This document shows, piece by piece, positions 29,743 to 40,028 of a stretch of DNA of 64,000 nucleotides (the stretch's first letter is position 1; every line of letters begins with the position of its first letter). The notes below the pieces were generated by a model. That model ran no database searches and had not been told where the DNA came from. It saw nothing but the letters and a program-made list of their open reading frames with translations. The stretch lies in the NCBI RefSeq assembly GCF_002277815.1, contig NZ_NKJI01000005.1, positions 124,001 to 188,000 of the forward strand. Direction: 5' to 3'. The position numbers and the translations under genes are program-made. The stretch comes from Pseudomonas sp. ERMR1:02 (GTDB lineage Bacteria; Pseudomonadota; Gammaproteobacteria; Pseudomonadales; Pseudomonadaceae).

Positions 29743-30823
29743 CATGCGATGAGGTCCTTGCTGTCTGTGAGGCCCAGTCGTTCCCCTGATAGCTGCCATC
29801 CTGAACATGACGGCACCACTCCAGGTTATCGAGATACCACTGAACGGTTTTGCGCAGTCCGGTCTCGAAAGTCTCTTCAGGTACCCAACTCAGTTCGCGC
29901 TCTATTTTGCTTGCATCGATCGCGTAGCGCAGGTCATGACCGGGACGATCGGGAACGAAGGTGACCAGGTCGACGAAGTGGGCAACACCATCAGGCTTGT
30001 GTGGCGCCAGTTCTTCAAGGAGGGTGCAGATGCCACGAACTACATCGATATTCTTTTGTTCATTGTGTCCGCCAATGTTGTAGGACTCACCAACCACGCC
30101 TTCGGTGACTACCTTGAGCAAGGCACGAGCATGATCCTCGACAAACAGCCAATCACGCACTTGCAGGCCGTTGCCATAAATGGGCAGAGGCTTGCCAGCC
30201 AAAGCGTTGAGGATGGTCAATGGGATCAGCTTTTCCGGAAAATGAAAGGGACCGTAATTATTCGAACAGTTGGTCTGTATCACCGGCAGACCATAAGTGC
30301 GGTACCAGGCACTGACCAGGTGGTCAGACGCAGCCTTGCTGGCCGAATACGGAGAGCTGGGTGCATAAGGCGTGGTTTCTGTGAACAGATCATCTGCGCC
30401 GTGGAGGTCTCCGTAGACCTCGTCGGTGGAAATGTGATGAAACCGGAAGGCGCTTTTTTCAGGTACAGACAGGGTTAGCCAATACGCGCGCGTTGCTTCC
30501 AACAGGCTGTAGGTGCCGACGATGTTGGTCCGAATGAAATCCGCCGGACCGTCGATGGAGCGGTCGACATGGGACTCTGCCGCCAGGTGCATGATTGCCT
30601 GAGGTGCGAATCGTGCCAGTACTTTGCTGACCAAGGTCTGATCAACAACATCCGCCTGTACGAATTCATAACGGATATTCGTGGCAATGCTGCTCAGCGA
30701 TTCAAGATTGCCAGCGTAGGTCAGTTTGTCCAGGTTGAGCACCTCATGATCGGTGTGCTGGATCAAATGACGAATCAAGGCCGAACCTATGAAGCCGGCA
30801 CCACCGGTGATGAGAATGCGCAT
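29742..30823 (-). pseudogene. rmlB: dTDP-glucose 4,6-dehydratase, one-base frameshift near the C-terminus
   Basis: RmlB removes water from dTDP-glucose to give the 4-keto-6-deoxy sugar. The start ATG 30823 gives [20 protein letters not shown], the NAD-binding motif. The catalytic YSASK is in [17 protein letters not shown], and DE in STDEVYGD. At 29783-29786 a run of four C (expected five) shifts the frame about 14 residues before the end. The written frame then reads on into rmlA; with the missing G the protein ends [10 protein letters not shown] at TGA 29742-29744, 360 residues. The core is intact, so the protein might work even if the change is real. Confidence 0.92.
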
Positions 30824-30988
30824 GGAAGGGGCCTGTCGCGGTTGTGAATGCAAAGAGCATAACGGTTTGCACGGTTTGATGCCGCCCCGTCCTGCCCCCG
30901 GTTGGTCAGGGACAACCCTGCTGGGGGTTGCGTATCGTCCCGAGCGATGGCGATATAGGCGCCTAATAAAATTTCAGGGGTTTGTTTC

Positions 30989-33901
30989 ATGCCGCTCGCC
31001 ACGTTGATTCATCGCGCCAGTTTGCCCAGCCCGCAAGTCTCTGCGGAGCAAGCACTTGAGCTGTTGCAGGGACATTACGGGCTTGGCGGCAGGTTGCAGG
31101 CCCTGGGCAGTCAGCAGGATTTGAACTATCGCGTCGACAGCGACCAAGGCCGTTTCGTCCTGAAAATCTGCCGGGGCGATTATTCGGCGCTGGAGTTGCA
31201 AGCCCAGCATGCCGGGCTCAAGCATTTGGGCGAACATCCCGATGTGCACGTACCGCGAGTGATCCCCGCGAAAAACGGTGCGGATCTGCTGTCCCTGGAA
31301 GTCGGCGGCCAAGCGGTGCATGTGCGCCTACTGGATTACATCGAGGGGCAGTCCCTGACGCACCTCGATCATTTCAACCGTACGGTAGTGGCCGGTTTCG
31401 GTCGCCTGTGTGGCGAGATGGACCTGGCGCTGGCGGAATTCGATCATCCGGGGCTGGAGCGCACGTTGCAGTGGGACGCGCGTCATGCCCAGGCACTGAT
31501 AGCGCATCTGCTGCCGGTCATTGAGGATGACGCCCAGCGCAAACTGATCGCCGAAGCGGCGGAGCAAGCCGAGCGCCATTTGCAACCCTTGGTGGACAAG
31601 TTGCCGATCCAGGCCATCCACATGGACATCACCGACGATAACGTGGTGTGGCAGCGCGATCCGCAGCGCCAATGGCAATTGCAAGGCGTGATCGATTTCG
31701 GCGACCTGATCCGTACCTGGCGCATCACCGATCTGTCGGTGACGTGCGCCGCATTACTGCACCACGCCGATGGCGATCCATTCTGCATTTTGCCGGCGGT
31801 GCAGGCCTATCACGCGGTCAATCCATTGCAGCATGAGGAACTGCTGGCGCTGTGGCCGCTGATTGTTGCCCGTGCGGCTGTATTGGTGCTTTGCGGTGAG
31901 CAACAGGTCAGCATCGATCCGGGCAACGCGTACAGCCGCGACAACCTGACCCATGAGTGGGAGATTTTCCGCGTTGCGACCTCCGTGCCGTTGGCGCTGA
32001 TGGAAGCCGCGATCCTGACGGCGGTTGGGCAGAATCTGCCGGACATTGTCAGCGAAGGTTTTGCGCCGCTGTTGCCGAGCCTGGTGGGGCGTGAATTTGC
32101 CTTGATCGATCTGGGTGTGCTCAGCCCGCACTTCGACGCCGGTAACTGGGAACAGGAGGGCATTGATCAGCGCCTGCTTAATGAAGCCGCAGGCGCCCAC
32201 GGTCTGGCGGCAAGTCGTTACGGGCAATACCGTTTGTCCCGTACCCGACCGGACAGCGCCAACGAACCGGACACTTGCCCGTTGCACGTCGAGTTGCGTG
32301 TGCCCGATGGCACGGCAGTCGAGGCGCCGTTTGCCGGGGTGATGCATCAGCCGTTACCGGGTGTGTTGCAACTGGATGGCCCGCAACTGAGCGTGCGTCT
32401 GTGGGGCGTAACGTCATCGCTGCATGCCGGTGCCGCGCTGGTCAAAGGCCAGGTGTTGGGGGCCGTCAGCGGACCGCTGATCGTGCAACTGTGCAGGGGG
32501 GCATCGTTCACCGCGCCACTGTTCTGCACGCCGACCCGCGCGGCCGCGTGGCAAGCGTTGTGCCCGTCACCGGCGGCGTTGCTGGGGCTGGCCTGTGATG
32601 CTGAAGAAGAACTCGACTCGACAACCCTGCTGGCCCGTCGCGACGCCAGTTTCGCCCGCACGCAAAAACACTATTACATCGACCCGCCGCGCATCGAGCG
32701 TGGCTGGCGCAACCACCTGATCGATATGCAGGGCCGCTCCTACCTCGACATGCTCAACAACGTCGCGGTGCTCGGTCACGGTCATCCGCGCATGGCTGCG
32801 GTCGCCAGCCGACAGTGGTCGCTGCTCAACACCAACTCGCGATTCAACTACGCCGCAGTCGCCGAGTTCTCCGAGCGATTGCTGAAGCTGGCGCCGGACT
32901 CCATGGATCGCGTATTTCTGGTCAACAGCGGCAGTGAGGCCAATGACCTGGCGATCCGTCTGGCATGGGCCTACAGCGGCGGGCGCGACATGATCAGCGT
33001 GTTGGAGGCGTATCACGGCTGGACGGTGGGCGCGGATGCGGTGTCGACCTCGATTGCCGACAACCCGAAGGCCTTGAGCAGCCGCCCGGACTGGGTGCAT
33101 CCGGTCATTGCGCCGAACACCTATCGTGGTGAATTCCGTGGCCCGGACAGCGCGCCGGACTATGTGCGTAGCGTCGAACACAACCTGGCGAAAGTCGCCG
33201 AACAAAAACGTCAACTGGCCGGTTTCATCTGCGAGCCGGTGTACGGCAATGCCGGCGGTATCTCGCTGCCGCCAGGCTATCTAAAGCAGGTTTATGCCTT
33301 GGTGCGGGCCCAGGGCGGCGTGTGCATTGCCGACGAAGTGCAGGTCGGTTACGGGCGCATGGGCCATTTCTTCTGGGGCTTTGAAGAGCAGGGCGTGGTA
33401 CCGGACATCATCACCATGGCCAAGGGCATGGGCAACGGCCAGCCACTGGGCGCGGTGATCACCCGCCGGGAAATCGCCGAAGCGCTGGAGGCCGAGGGTT
33501 ATTTCTTCTCGTCGGCCGGCGGCAGTCCTGTCAGTTGCCAGGTTGGCATGGCGGTACTGGATGTGATGGAAGAAGAGAAGCTTTGGGAAAATGCCCAGGT
33601 CGTTGGCGGCTATTTCAAGGAACGACTGGAAGCGCTGATCGATATTCATCCATTAGTGGGCGCGGTGCATGGTTCCGGCTTCTATCTGGGCGTGGAATTG
33701 ATCCGCAACCGCGAAACCCTGGAGCCGGCGACCGAAGAAACCACGGCGCTGTGCGATCGCTTGCGCGACCTGGGCATCTTCATGCAGCCGACCGGCGATT
33801 ACCTGAACGTCCTCAAGATCAAACCGCCGATGGTGACATCGCGCCAGAGCGTGGATTTCTTTGTGGACATGCTTTCGAAGGTGTTGGGCGAGGATCTTTG
33901 A
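30989..33901 (+). CDS. Kinase-aminotransferase fusion: APH-like domain plus class III aminotransferase
   Basis: A 970-residue, uninterrupted multidomain protein. Residues 1-330 are aminoglycoside-phosphotransferase/choline-kinase-like (GRFVLKICRGDY lysine strand; catalytic HMDITDDNVVW; DFGDL). Residues 430-540 resemble a lipoyl/M23-type barrel (LRVPDGTAVEAPFAGVM). Residues 560-970 are a class III PLP aminotransferase with NSGSEANDLAIRLA and the PLP lysine in ITMAKGMGNGQPLG. Related fusions degrade phosphorylated amino alcohols or amino acids. The gene lies directly before the agmatine genes aguB and aguA, so a polyamine or amine substrate is possible but unproven. Confidence 0.85.
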   Translation: MPLATLIHRASLPSPQVSAEQALELLQGHYGLGGRLQALGSQQDLNYRVDSDQGRFVLKICRGDYSALELQAQHAGLKHLGEHPDVHVPRVIPAKNGADLLSLEVGGQAVHVRLLDYIEGQSLTHLDHFNRTVVAGFGRLCGEMDLALAEFDHPGLERTLQWDARHAQALIAHLLPVIEDDAQRKLIAEAAEQAERHLQPLVDKLPIQAIHMDITDDNVVWQRDPQRQWQLQGVIDFGDLIRTWRITDLSVTCAALLHHADGDPFCILPAVQAYHAVNPLQHEELLALWPLIVARAAVLVLCGEQQVSIDPGNAYSRDNLTHEWEIFRVATSVPLALMEAAILTAVGQNLPDIVSEGFAPLLPSLVGREFALIDLGVLSPHFDAGNWEQEGIDQRLLNEAAGAHGLAASRYGQYRLSRTRPDSANEPDTCPLHVELRVPDGTAVEAPFAGVMHQPLPGVLQLDGPQLSVRLWGVTSSLHAGAALVKGQVLGAVSGPLIVQLCRGASFTAPLFCTPTRAAAWQALCPSPAALLGLACDAEEELDSTTLLARRDASFARTQKHYYIDPPRIERGWRNHLIDMQGRSYLDMLNNVAVLGHGHPRMAAVASRQWSLLNTNSRFNYAAVAEFSERLLKLAPDSMDRVFLVNSGSEANDLAIRLAWAYSGGRDMISVLEAYHGWTVGADAVSTSIADNPKALSSRPDWVHPVIAPNTYRGEFRGPDSAPDYVRSVEHNLAKVAEQKRQLAGFICEPVYGNAGGISLPPGYLKQVYALVRAQGGVCIADEVQVGYGRMGHFFWGFEEQGVVPDIITMAKGMGNGQPLGAVITRREIAEALEAEGYFFSSAGGSPVSCQVGMAVLDVMEEEKLWENAQVVGGYFKERLEALIDIHPLVGAVHGSGFYLGVELIRNRETLEPATEETTALCDRLRDLGIFMQPTGDYLNVLKIKPPMVTSRQSVDFFVDMLSKVLGEDL

Positions 33902-33910
33902 CCCTCGTTT

Positions 33911-34018
33911 GATCGTTCCCATGCTCTGCGTGGGAATGCCTCGTCGGACGCTCTGCGTCCGCTCTTTGGGACGCGGAGCGTCCCTGGCTGCATTCCCACG
34001 CGGAGCGTGGGAACGATC
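33911..34018. repeat. Long palindromic intergenic repeat, copy 2
   Basis: A 108-base copy of the palindromic element at 24255-24367. Its GATCGTTCCC left arm and GGGAACGATC right arm match the first copy, while the loop part differs slightly. It begins 9 bases after a stop codon. Confidence 0.85.
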
Positions 34019-34184
34019 AGAGTAAAGTGGACTAAAGTGGATTATTATCGGGTTTAAGTGCGAAATTTAAGACGAAAGGCAAAGTAATCGCTTTAAAAGC
34101 CGATTTTTATCGGATATAAAGTCGCCAATGCCAGGGTGTGGATAAGCCATGCCCGACCGTCAAGCACTTGCCCGGAGATGATCC

Positions 34185-35063
<879 letters not shown>

Positions 35064-35068
35064 TCGAC

Positions 35069-36175
35069 ATGACCACATTGAATAGCACCCCTCGCGCAGA
35101 CGGCTTTTACATGCCGGCCGAGTGGGCAACCCAGACCCAGACCTGGATGATCTGGCCCGAGCGCCCGGACAACTGGCGCCTGGGCGGCAAACCGGCGCAA
35201 GCCGCGCACGTGGCGGTGGCCAAGGCCATTGCGCGTTTCGAACCGGTCACTGTGGCGGTATCCGCCGGCCAGTACGAAAACGCCTGTGCCCGCCTGGACG
35301 TACCGAATATCCGCGTAGTGGAGATGTCCAGCGACGACGCCTGGGTCCGGGACACCGGCCCGACTTTCGTCATCAACAACAGCGGCGAAGTCCGTGGCGT
35401 GAACTGGGATTTCAACTCCTGGGGCGGTTTCGACGGTGGCCTGTACTCGCCGTGGAACCGTGATTCGCAAGTCGGCGGCAAGATCCTCGAGATCGAGCGC
35501 AGCCCGCGCTATCGCACCGAGGGCTTCGTGCTCGAAGGCGGTTCGATTCACGTGGATGGTGAAGGCACGCTGATCACTACCGAAGAATGCCTGCTGAACC
35601 GCAATCGCAATCCGCACATGAGCCGTGCAGAAATCGAAGCGATGCTCAGCGCCAACCTAGCTGTGGATAAGATCATCTGGCTTCCTGACGGCCTGTTCAA
35701 TGACGAGACCGATGGTCACGTGGATAACTTCTGCTGCTACGTGCGTCCGGGCGAAGTGCTGCTGGCGTGGACCGACGACCCGCAGGACCCGAACTACCCG
35801 CGCTGCCAGGCGGCGATGACAGTGCTGCACAGCAGCACCGACGCCAAGGGACGCCCTTTTACGGTGCACAAGATGCCGATTCCGGGGCCGCTGTACGCGA
35901 CCGAGGAAGAATGCGCCGGTGTCGATCCGGTGGATGGCACCCAGGAGCGCAATCCATCGGTGCGCCTTGCCGGCTCCTATGTGAACTTCTTGATCGTCAA
36001 TGGCGGCATCATCGCCCCGAGTTTCGACGACCCGCTGGATGGCCCTGCCAAAGAGATTCTGCAGGCGCTCTTCCCGCAGCACGAAGTGGTAATGGTGCCT
36101 GGCCGCGAACTGTTACTGGGCGGCGGTAACATTCACTGCCTTACCCAACAGCAGCCAGCGCCGCACAAGGATTGA
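35069..36175 (+). CDS. aguA: Agmatine deiminase
   Basis: A 368-residue agmatine iminohydrolase of the guanidino-modifying family; it makes N-carbamoylputrescine for AguB. The catalytic Cys is in [14 protein letters not shown] near the C-terminus, and His and Asp motifs are in the [12 protein letters not shown] and [11 protein letters not shown] segments. It lies 5 bases after aguB, so the two are co-transcribed, and a terminator follows at 36249. Confidence 0.96.
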   Translation: MTTLNSTPRADGFYMPAEWATQTQTWMIWPERPDNWRLGGKPAQAAHVAVAKAIARFEPVTVAVSAGQYENACARLDVPNIRVVEMSSDDAWVRDTGPTFVINNSGEVRGVNWDFNSWGGFDGGLYSPWNRDSQVGGKILEIERSPRYRTEGFVLEGGSIHVDGEGTLITTEECLLNRNRNPHMSRAEIEAMLSANLAVDKIIWLPDGLFNDETDGHVDNFCCYVRPGEVLLAWTDDPQDPNYPRCQAAMTVLHSSTDAKGRPFTVHKMPIPGPLYATEEECAGVDPVDGTQERNPSVRLAGSYVNFLIVNGGIIAPSFDDPLDGPAKEILQALFPQHEVVMVPGRELLLGGGNIHCLTQQQPAPHKD

Positions 36176-36248
36176 GTGAGCTCGTAACAGCTTGAGTTGA
36201 TTGCGAAAAAAATTCAGGCAAACGTTTTCGCTCGTTGCCTTGCACAGA

Positions 36249-36280
36249 GCCCGCAGTCCTTGAGGATTGCGGGCTTTTTT
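36249..36280 (+). terminator. Intrinsic terminator after aguBA
   Basis: GCCCGCAGTCC pairs with GGATTGCGGGC (one mismatch) around TTGA, followed by six T residues. Confidence 0.9.
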
Positions 36281-36422
36281 GCATCCGCTGGTCGACTATT
36301 CAGACACGTTGGCATAGCTCTTGTATCGGTCAGTGTGCAAATCAGGGAGGGGGAGAACTTAGTTGTTCTGTCATAAACCTTGGATAAGTTAGGCCGCTCA
36401 CAAACCAGGAGAGAGCGCTGAA

Positions 36423-36635
36423 ATGAACGCCGAAGTGAATGTGGTGAGCGAGCGGGCGTTGCATCCCCTGGCGGTAAATGGCGAATCGCTCCAGCTCTTG
36501 GCGCACTGGTTCAAGTCCAATGGAACGCGTCCGATCAGCGAGACTGATCCGCGCCGGACGATGATCGAGCGCTACCCCGCTGGTTTATTGAGCGAAGCGG
36601 AGCTGGATGCGTTGTGGGATGTGATGGAAGGATAA
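36423..36635 (+). CDS. Small conserved-looking protein of unknown function
   Basis: A 70-residue soluble protein that I do not recognise. It has no signal or membrane segment, a Trp-containing segment (LLAHWFKSNGTR) and an acidic C-terminal helix (LLSEAELDALWDVMEG). A GGAGAG sequence lies about 9 bases before the ATG and a strong terminator follows the stop at once, so it is likely a real monocistronic gene. Coding-type codon use (G/C third positions) supports this. Confidence 0.65.
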   Translation: MNAEVNVVSERALHPLAVNGESLQLLAHWFKSNGTRPISETDPRRTMIERYPAGLLSEAELDALWDVMEG

Positions 36636-36660
36636 GAAGAAAAACAACGGATTGATCAAC

Positions 36661-36692
36661 AAAAGCGCTGCCGGGATGGCAGCGCTTTTTTT
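36661..36692 (+). terminator. Intrinsic terminator after the small 70-aa gene
   Basis: AGCGCTGCC and GGCAGCGCT form a perfect stem around GGGAT, followed by seven T residues. Confidence 0.92.
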
Positions 36693-36723
36693 ATGGACGA
36701 TGGTTTTTATGGAGGCGAAACCC

Positions 36724-36754
36724 CTGTAGGAGCTGGCTTGCCAGCGAAGAGGCC
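36724..36754 (+). repeat. REP unit, second sequence type
   Basis: CTGTAGGAGCTGGCTTGCCA followed by GCGAAGAGGCC is the AGCTGGCTTGCCAGC variant of the REP unit, also seen at 39.36 kb. Confidence 0.75.
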
Positions 36755-36958
36755 ATCACATTCAACATAGATGCAGGATGAAAAATCGCCTTGGCTTGGG
36801 CGAGTCCATCCAATTACAGGAGTAGGTCCCGGTCAGGCCGGTTACCAGCTCATTCGACCGATTCACGAAACAGACTGAATGCAATTACGGCGTTTTTCTG
36901 GATTGAGCACGGTTCTAATCTGTCGGCATCCAGTTATCTGATCCTGCCGGAGCTTTTC

Positions 36959-37630
36959 ATGATTCTTCATTATATCTACGACCCGTTGTGCGGCTGGTGT
37001 TACGGCGCAGAACCGCTGGTGCGGGCCGCTCAGGCGGTGTTGCCAGTGATCGCCCATGGCGGTGGCATGATGAGCGGCGCCAATCGACAAAGCGTCACGC
37101 CACAACTGCGTGATTACGTTATGCCCCACGACCGACGTATTGCCGAGTACACCGCCCAGCCGTTCGGCATGGCGTATTTCGAAGGATTGTTGCGTGACCA
37201 CACGGCAGTGTTCGACTCGGTACCACCCATTACTGCTGTGCTGGCCGCCGAGCAAATGGCCGGGCGCGGGCTGGAGTTGCTGGGACGTTTGCAGTCTGCT
37301 CATTACGTGGAAGGGCGACGCATCGCCGACGAAGCGGTCCTGTTTGAACTCGCCCACGGCATCGGTCTGCAACCTCAGGCCTTCGAAACCGCGTTCAACG
37401 CCGTCGACACTGAGGCTCATATAAAGGACAGCCGAGCACTCCTGAGCAAAATCGGGGGCCAGGGTTTCCCCACATTTGCCCTGGAGCATAGTGGCCGATT
37501 CACCCTGATCGACATCGGCCCGTGGCTTGGCAAGCCGCGAGATTTTGCGGTGTGGTTAAGTCAGTCGACATCTACTCAAACCTCACCTGCTACCGTTCCA
37601 ACCTGTGGGCTTGATGGCTGCATCAATTGA
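36959..37630 (+). CDS. DsbA-family thioredoxin-fold protein (CGWC)
   Basis: I start at ATG 36959 (223 residues), with GGAG 7 bases upstream; the frame is open further upstream but reads unlike protein. The sequence opens LHYIYDPLCGWCYGAEPL, with the CGWC active-site motif of the DsbA/FrnE-like fold, followed by the inserted helical domain and the cis-Pro region GGQGFPTFAL. No signal peptide is present, so it should act in the cytoplasm, perhaps as a disulfide or glutathione-linked oxidoreductase. It is isolated between terminators. Confidence 0.82.
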   Translation: MILHYIYDPLCGWCYGAEPLVRAAQAVLPVIAHGGGMMSGANRQSVTPQLRDYVMPHDRRIAEYTAQPFGMAYFEGLLRDHTAVFDSVPPITAVLAAEQMAGRGLELLGRLQSAHYVEGRRIADEAVLFELAHGIGLQPQAFETAFNAVDTEAHIKDSRALLSKIGGQGFPTFALEHSGRFTLIDIGPWLGKPRDFAVWLSQSTSTQTSPATVPTCGLDGCIN

Positions 37631-37765
37631 ATATTCCTGCCACGTAAAGCGTTTTTTTAGATGGTTTTCGCCTAATCGCAGACGATTCATGAAATTGACA
37701 CATCGTCAGGGGCGTGGCTACGATTCGGCCAACGCCTGTGGCAGACCGCCATGACCCAAAATAAT

Positions 37766-37805
37766 AAAAAGGCCCGCCGCGAGTGATCGTGGGCGGGCCT
37801 TTTTG
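37766..37805. terminator. Intrinsic terminator upstream of the porin gene
   Basis: AAAAAGGCCCGCC pairs with GGCGGGCCTTTTT across a 13-base loop. It probably ends the DsbA-like transcript; the arms carry A and T runs, so it could work both ways. Confidence 0.8.
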
Positions 37806-37887
37806 TTTTCGGAATGAAAAAAGAGCGCGACAGTGCCGTTTCAGCCGTTCGACACAGCGCGTTTCAACCCGTAATAAGGAAAACAAA

Positions 37888-39174
37888 ATGTTGAACAAGC
37901 GAATCAGCCTGATCGCTCTGGGGATTTTGAGCGCTTCACAGGCCATGGCTAACGACCAGGCCGAATCCAAGGGTTTTGTCGAAGACAGCAGCCTCAAGGT
38001 GCTGCTGCGTAACGCCTACATGAACCGTGATTTCAAAGACGGCAACGCCGATAAATCCGAATGGGGCCAAGCCGCCATCGGCACGTTCTCGTCCGGCTTC
38101 ACCCAAGGCACCATCGGTGTCGGCGTGGATGCCTTCGGTCTGTATGCACTCAATCTTGAGCGCAGCGAAGACCGCAGCGGCGCGCAAGGTATCGACTTCT
38201 TCAAAAAAGGTGACAGCGGCCAACCGGCTGACGACCTGGCCAAGGCCGGTGCAGCCGTCAAATTCCGCCTGTCCAGCACAACCCTGACCTATGGCGACCA
38301 GATGCCGGCCTTGCCGGTACTGAGCTATGACAACGGGCGTCTGCTGCCGGAAAGCTATACCGGTACTCTGATCACCTCCAAGGAGATTAAGGGTCTGGAG
38401 CTGAATGCCGGTCGCTTCACCGCCGAATCGCGTAAAAGCGCTGAAGGCCGTGACAGCGGTGGCCTGAAGTCGATCAACGTGTTGGGCGGTAGCTACCAGT
38501 TCACCGAACAATTCAAGGCTGCCTTGTACGCGTCCGACGTCGAAGACGTGCTGAAGAAGCAATACGTGAACGCCAACTACTTGTTCCCGCTCGCCAAGGA
38601 TCAGTCCCTAACCCTGGACTTCAACGGCTACCGCACCAAGCTGGATGACTCTTATGTCCGCGACGTCGGTGCTACCGGCGACGACAACAAAATCTGGAGC
38701 CTGGCAGCTATCTACGCCACCGGCCCGCACTCGTTCACCCTCGGCTATCAGCGCAGCACCGGCGATAGCAACCTGGGCTACCCGTACGGCGGCTACCAGA
38801 AAGATCAGAACCGCGTCGGCGACGGTGGCAACACCATCTACCTGGCCAACTCCTACTGGTCCGACTTCAACGCCGAAGACGAACGCAGCTGGCAATTGGG
38901 CTACGGCCTGGACTTCAGCACCTTCGGTGTTCCGGGCCTGAGCTACAACTTCGCGTACGTTCGTGGTGACAACATCACCACCTCCACCAGCGAAGGCGGT
39001 ACCGAGCGCGAAATCTTCAACCAGTTCAAATACGTCGTGCAAAGCGGCCCGGCCAAAGACCTGAGCGTGAAACTGCGCAGCTCGATCTTGCGCGTGTCGC
39101 AGAAGTCGAGCGAGTACAACGTCAGCGGTAACGAAGTGCGCGTGTTCGTGGATTACCCGATCAACATTTTCTGA
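37888..39174 (+). CDS. OprD-family outer-membrane porin
   Basis: The start ATG 37888, preceded by AAGGA, gives a 428-residue protein with a signal peptide ending at SQAMA and then the mature N-terminus NDQAESKGFVEDSSLKVLLRN. The OprD opening (FVEDSS...RNAYMNRD), the alternating strand pattern and terminal Phe (YPINIF) place it in the OprD/OpdX porin family of 18-strand channels for basic amino acids or carboxylates. A longer frame begins at 37783 but lacks a ribosome site. Substrate cannot be assigned; no transport operon adjoins it. Confidence 0.93.
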   Translation: MLNKRISLIALGILSASQAMANDQAESKGFVEDSSLKVLLRNAYMNRDFKDGNADKSEWGQAAIGTFSSGFTQGTIGVGVDAFGLYALNLERSEDRSGAQGIDFFKKGDSGQPADDLAKAGAAVKFRLSSTTLTYGDQMPALPVLSYDNGRLLPESYTGTLITSKEIKGLELNAGRFTAESRKSAEGRDSGGLKSINVLGGSYQFTEQFKAALYASDVEDVLKKQYVNANYLFPLAKDQSLTLDFNGYRTKLDDSYVRDVGATGDDNKIWSLAAIYATGPHSFTLGYQRSTGDSNLGYPYGGYQKDQNRVGDGGNTIYLANSYWSDFNAEDERSWQLGYGLDFSTFGVPGLSYNFAYVRGDNITTSTSEGGTEREIFNQFKYVVQSGPAKDLSVKLRSSILRVSQKSSEYNVSGNEVRVFVDYPINIF

Positions 39175-39179
39175 TGATG

Positions 39180-39800
39180 GGTTGAGGTATCGAGGCCTGA
39201 TGGGAGGCTCAGCACGAAGAAAGCCGCGACAGGTTCGTAATGCTGTTCACATTAGATTGGGGATTGAGTGCGCATAGTTGGATTGGATTGGGTGTAAGCC
39301 GATCAAAAGCAACCGCGAGGAGGCTGACAGCCGACCTGATTCTTGCAGACGCCCCCGATCCCTGTGGGAGCTGGCTTGCCAGCGAAGACGGCCTGACAGT
39401 CGACTCGATTCTAGTGGATGCCCAGACCTCTGTAGGAGCGAGCCTGCTCGCGAAAAACGTCCAGACAACCCGGTCATTCAGAGCACGCGTTATCGTTGGC
39501 GTTCATCGCGAGCGAGCTTGCTCCCACAGAGTTAGGAACGCGTCGCCGCCAGCGACACATCACAGGAACGTGTCGCTGAAACTGGAAAATAGCGACACGT
39601 AATAAGGTGGACTACAGGGATTGAGATTGCGTCCTACAGACTAGTTATCGCCCAAGAGGCATACAGGGACTAAATCTTCGTTTGTACCCATTACACCGCG
39701 TAACTAATGATGTTCCCGCCCCCACCTTTATCCCCTCCAGCTAACTCCATACATTGAGCTCCAACGCCTCTCCCATCATCCCGACGGGAAGGTCACTGGA
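39180..39800. repeat. Gene-free region with several REP units
   Basis: No credible gene in about 620 bases. REP-type units are at about 39362-39392 (AGCTGGCTTGCCAGC type), 39430-39455 (GTAGGAGCGAGCCTGCTCGC type) and 39505-39530 (inverse, GCGAGCGAGCTTGCTCCCAC). They represent at least two REP sequence types, mixed in orientation. An open frame crossing them is explained by the repeats. Confidence 0.75.
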
Positions 39801-39809
39801 GATTCCTCA

Positions 39810-40028
39810 ATGCCTTTCGTAAGCGTACGCATCACCCGCGACGGGGTTACCACTGAGCAGAAAGCTCAGGTGATCGCCGAAATCACTGAAACACTGGAAC
39901 GCGTCCTCAACAAGCGCCCTGACCTGACCCACATCGTGATCGAGGAAGTCGACACCGATAACTGGGGCTACGCCGGGATCACCACCACTCAATACCGCAA
40001 GCAACTGGCGGAAGAGGGGCAGTCATGA
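39810..40028 (+). CDS. 4-oxalocrotonate tautomerase-family protein
   Basis: A 72-residue tautomerase-fold protein. After removal of Met the N-terminal residue is Pro (PFVSVRITRDGVTTEQKAQ), the general base of the family. It resembles the small tautomerases that isomerise 2-hydroxymuconate-type or malonate-semialdehyde-type acids; the true substrate is unknown. Its TGA overlaps the ATG of the next gene (40025-40028), the first of a three-gene unit. Confidence 0.88.
   Translation: MPFVSVRITRDGVTTEQKAQVIAEITETLERVLNKRPDLTHIVIEEVDTDNWGYAGITTTQYRKQLAEEGQS

Noticed and set aside
36791..36958. N-terminal extension of the DsbA-like protein
   Set aside because: The extra 56 residues are rich in Ser and Arg with no signal peptide, while the ATG at 36959 has a ribosome site and starts at the fold boundary.
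39240..39602. A 120-codon frame downstream of the porin gene
   Set aside because: It is made of REP units and has no ribosome site or domain.
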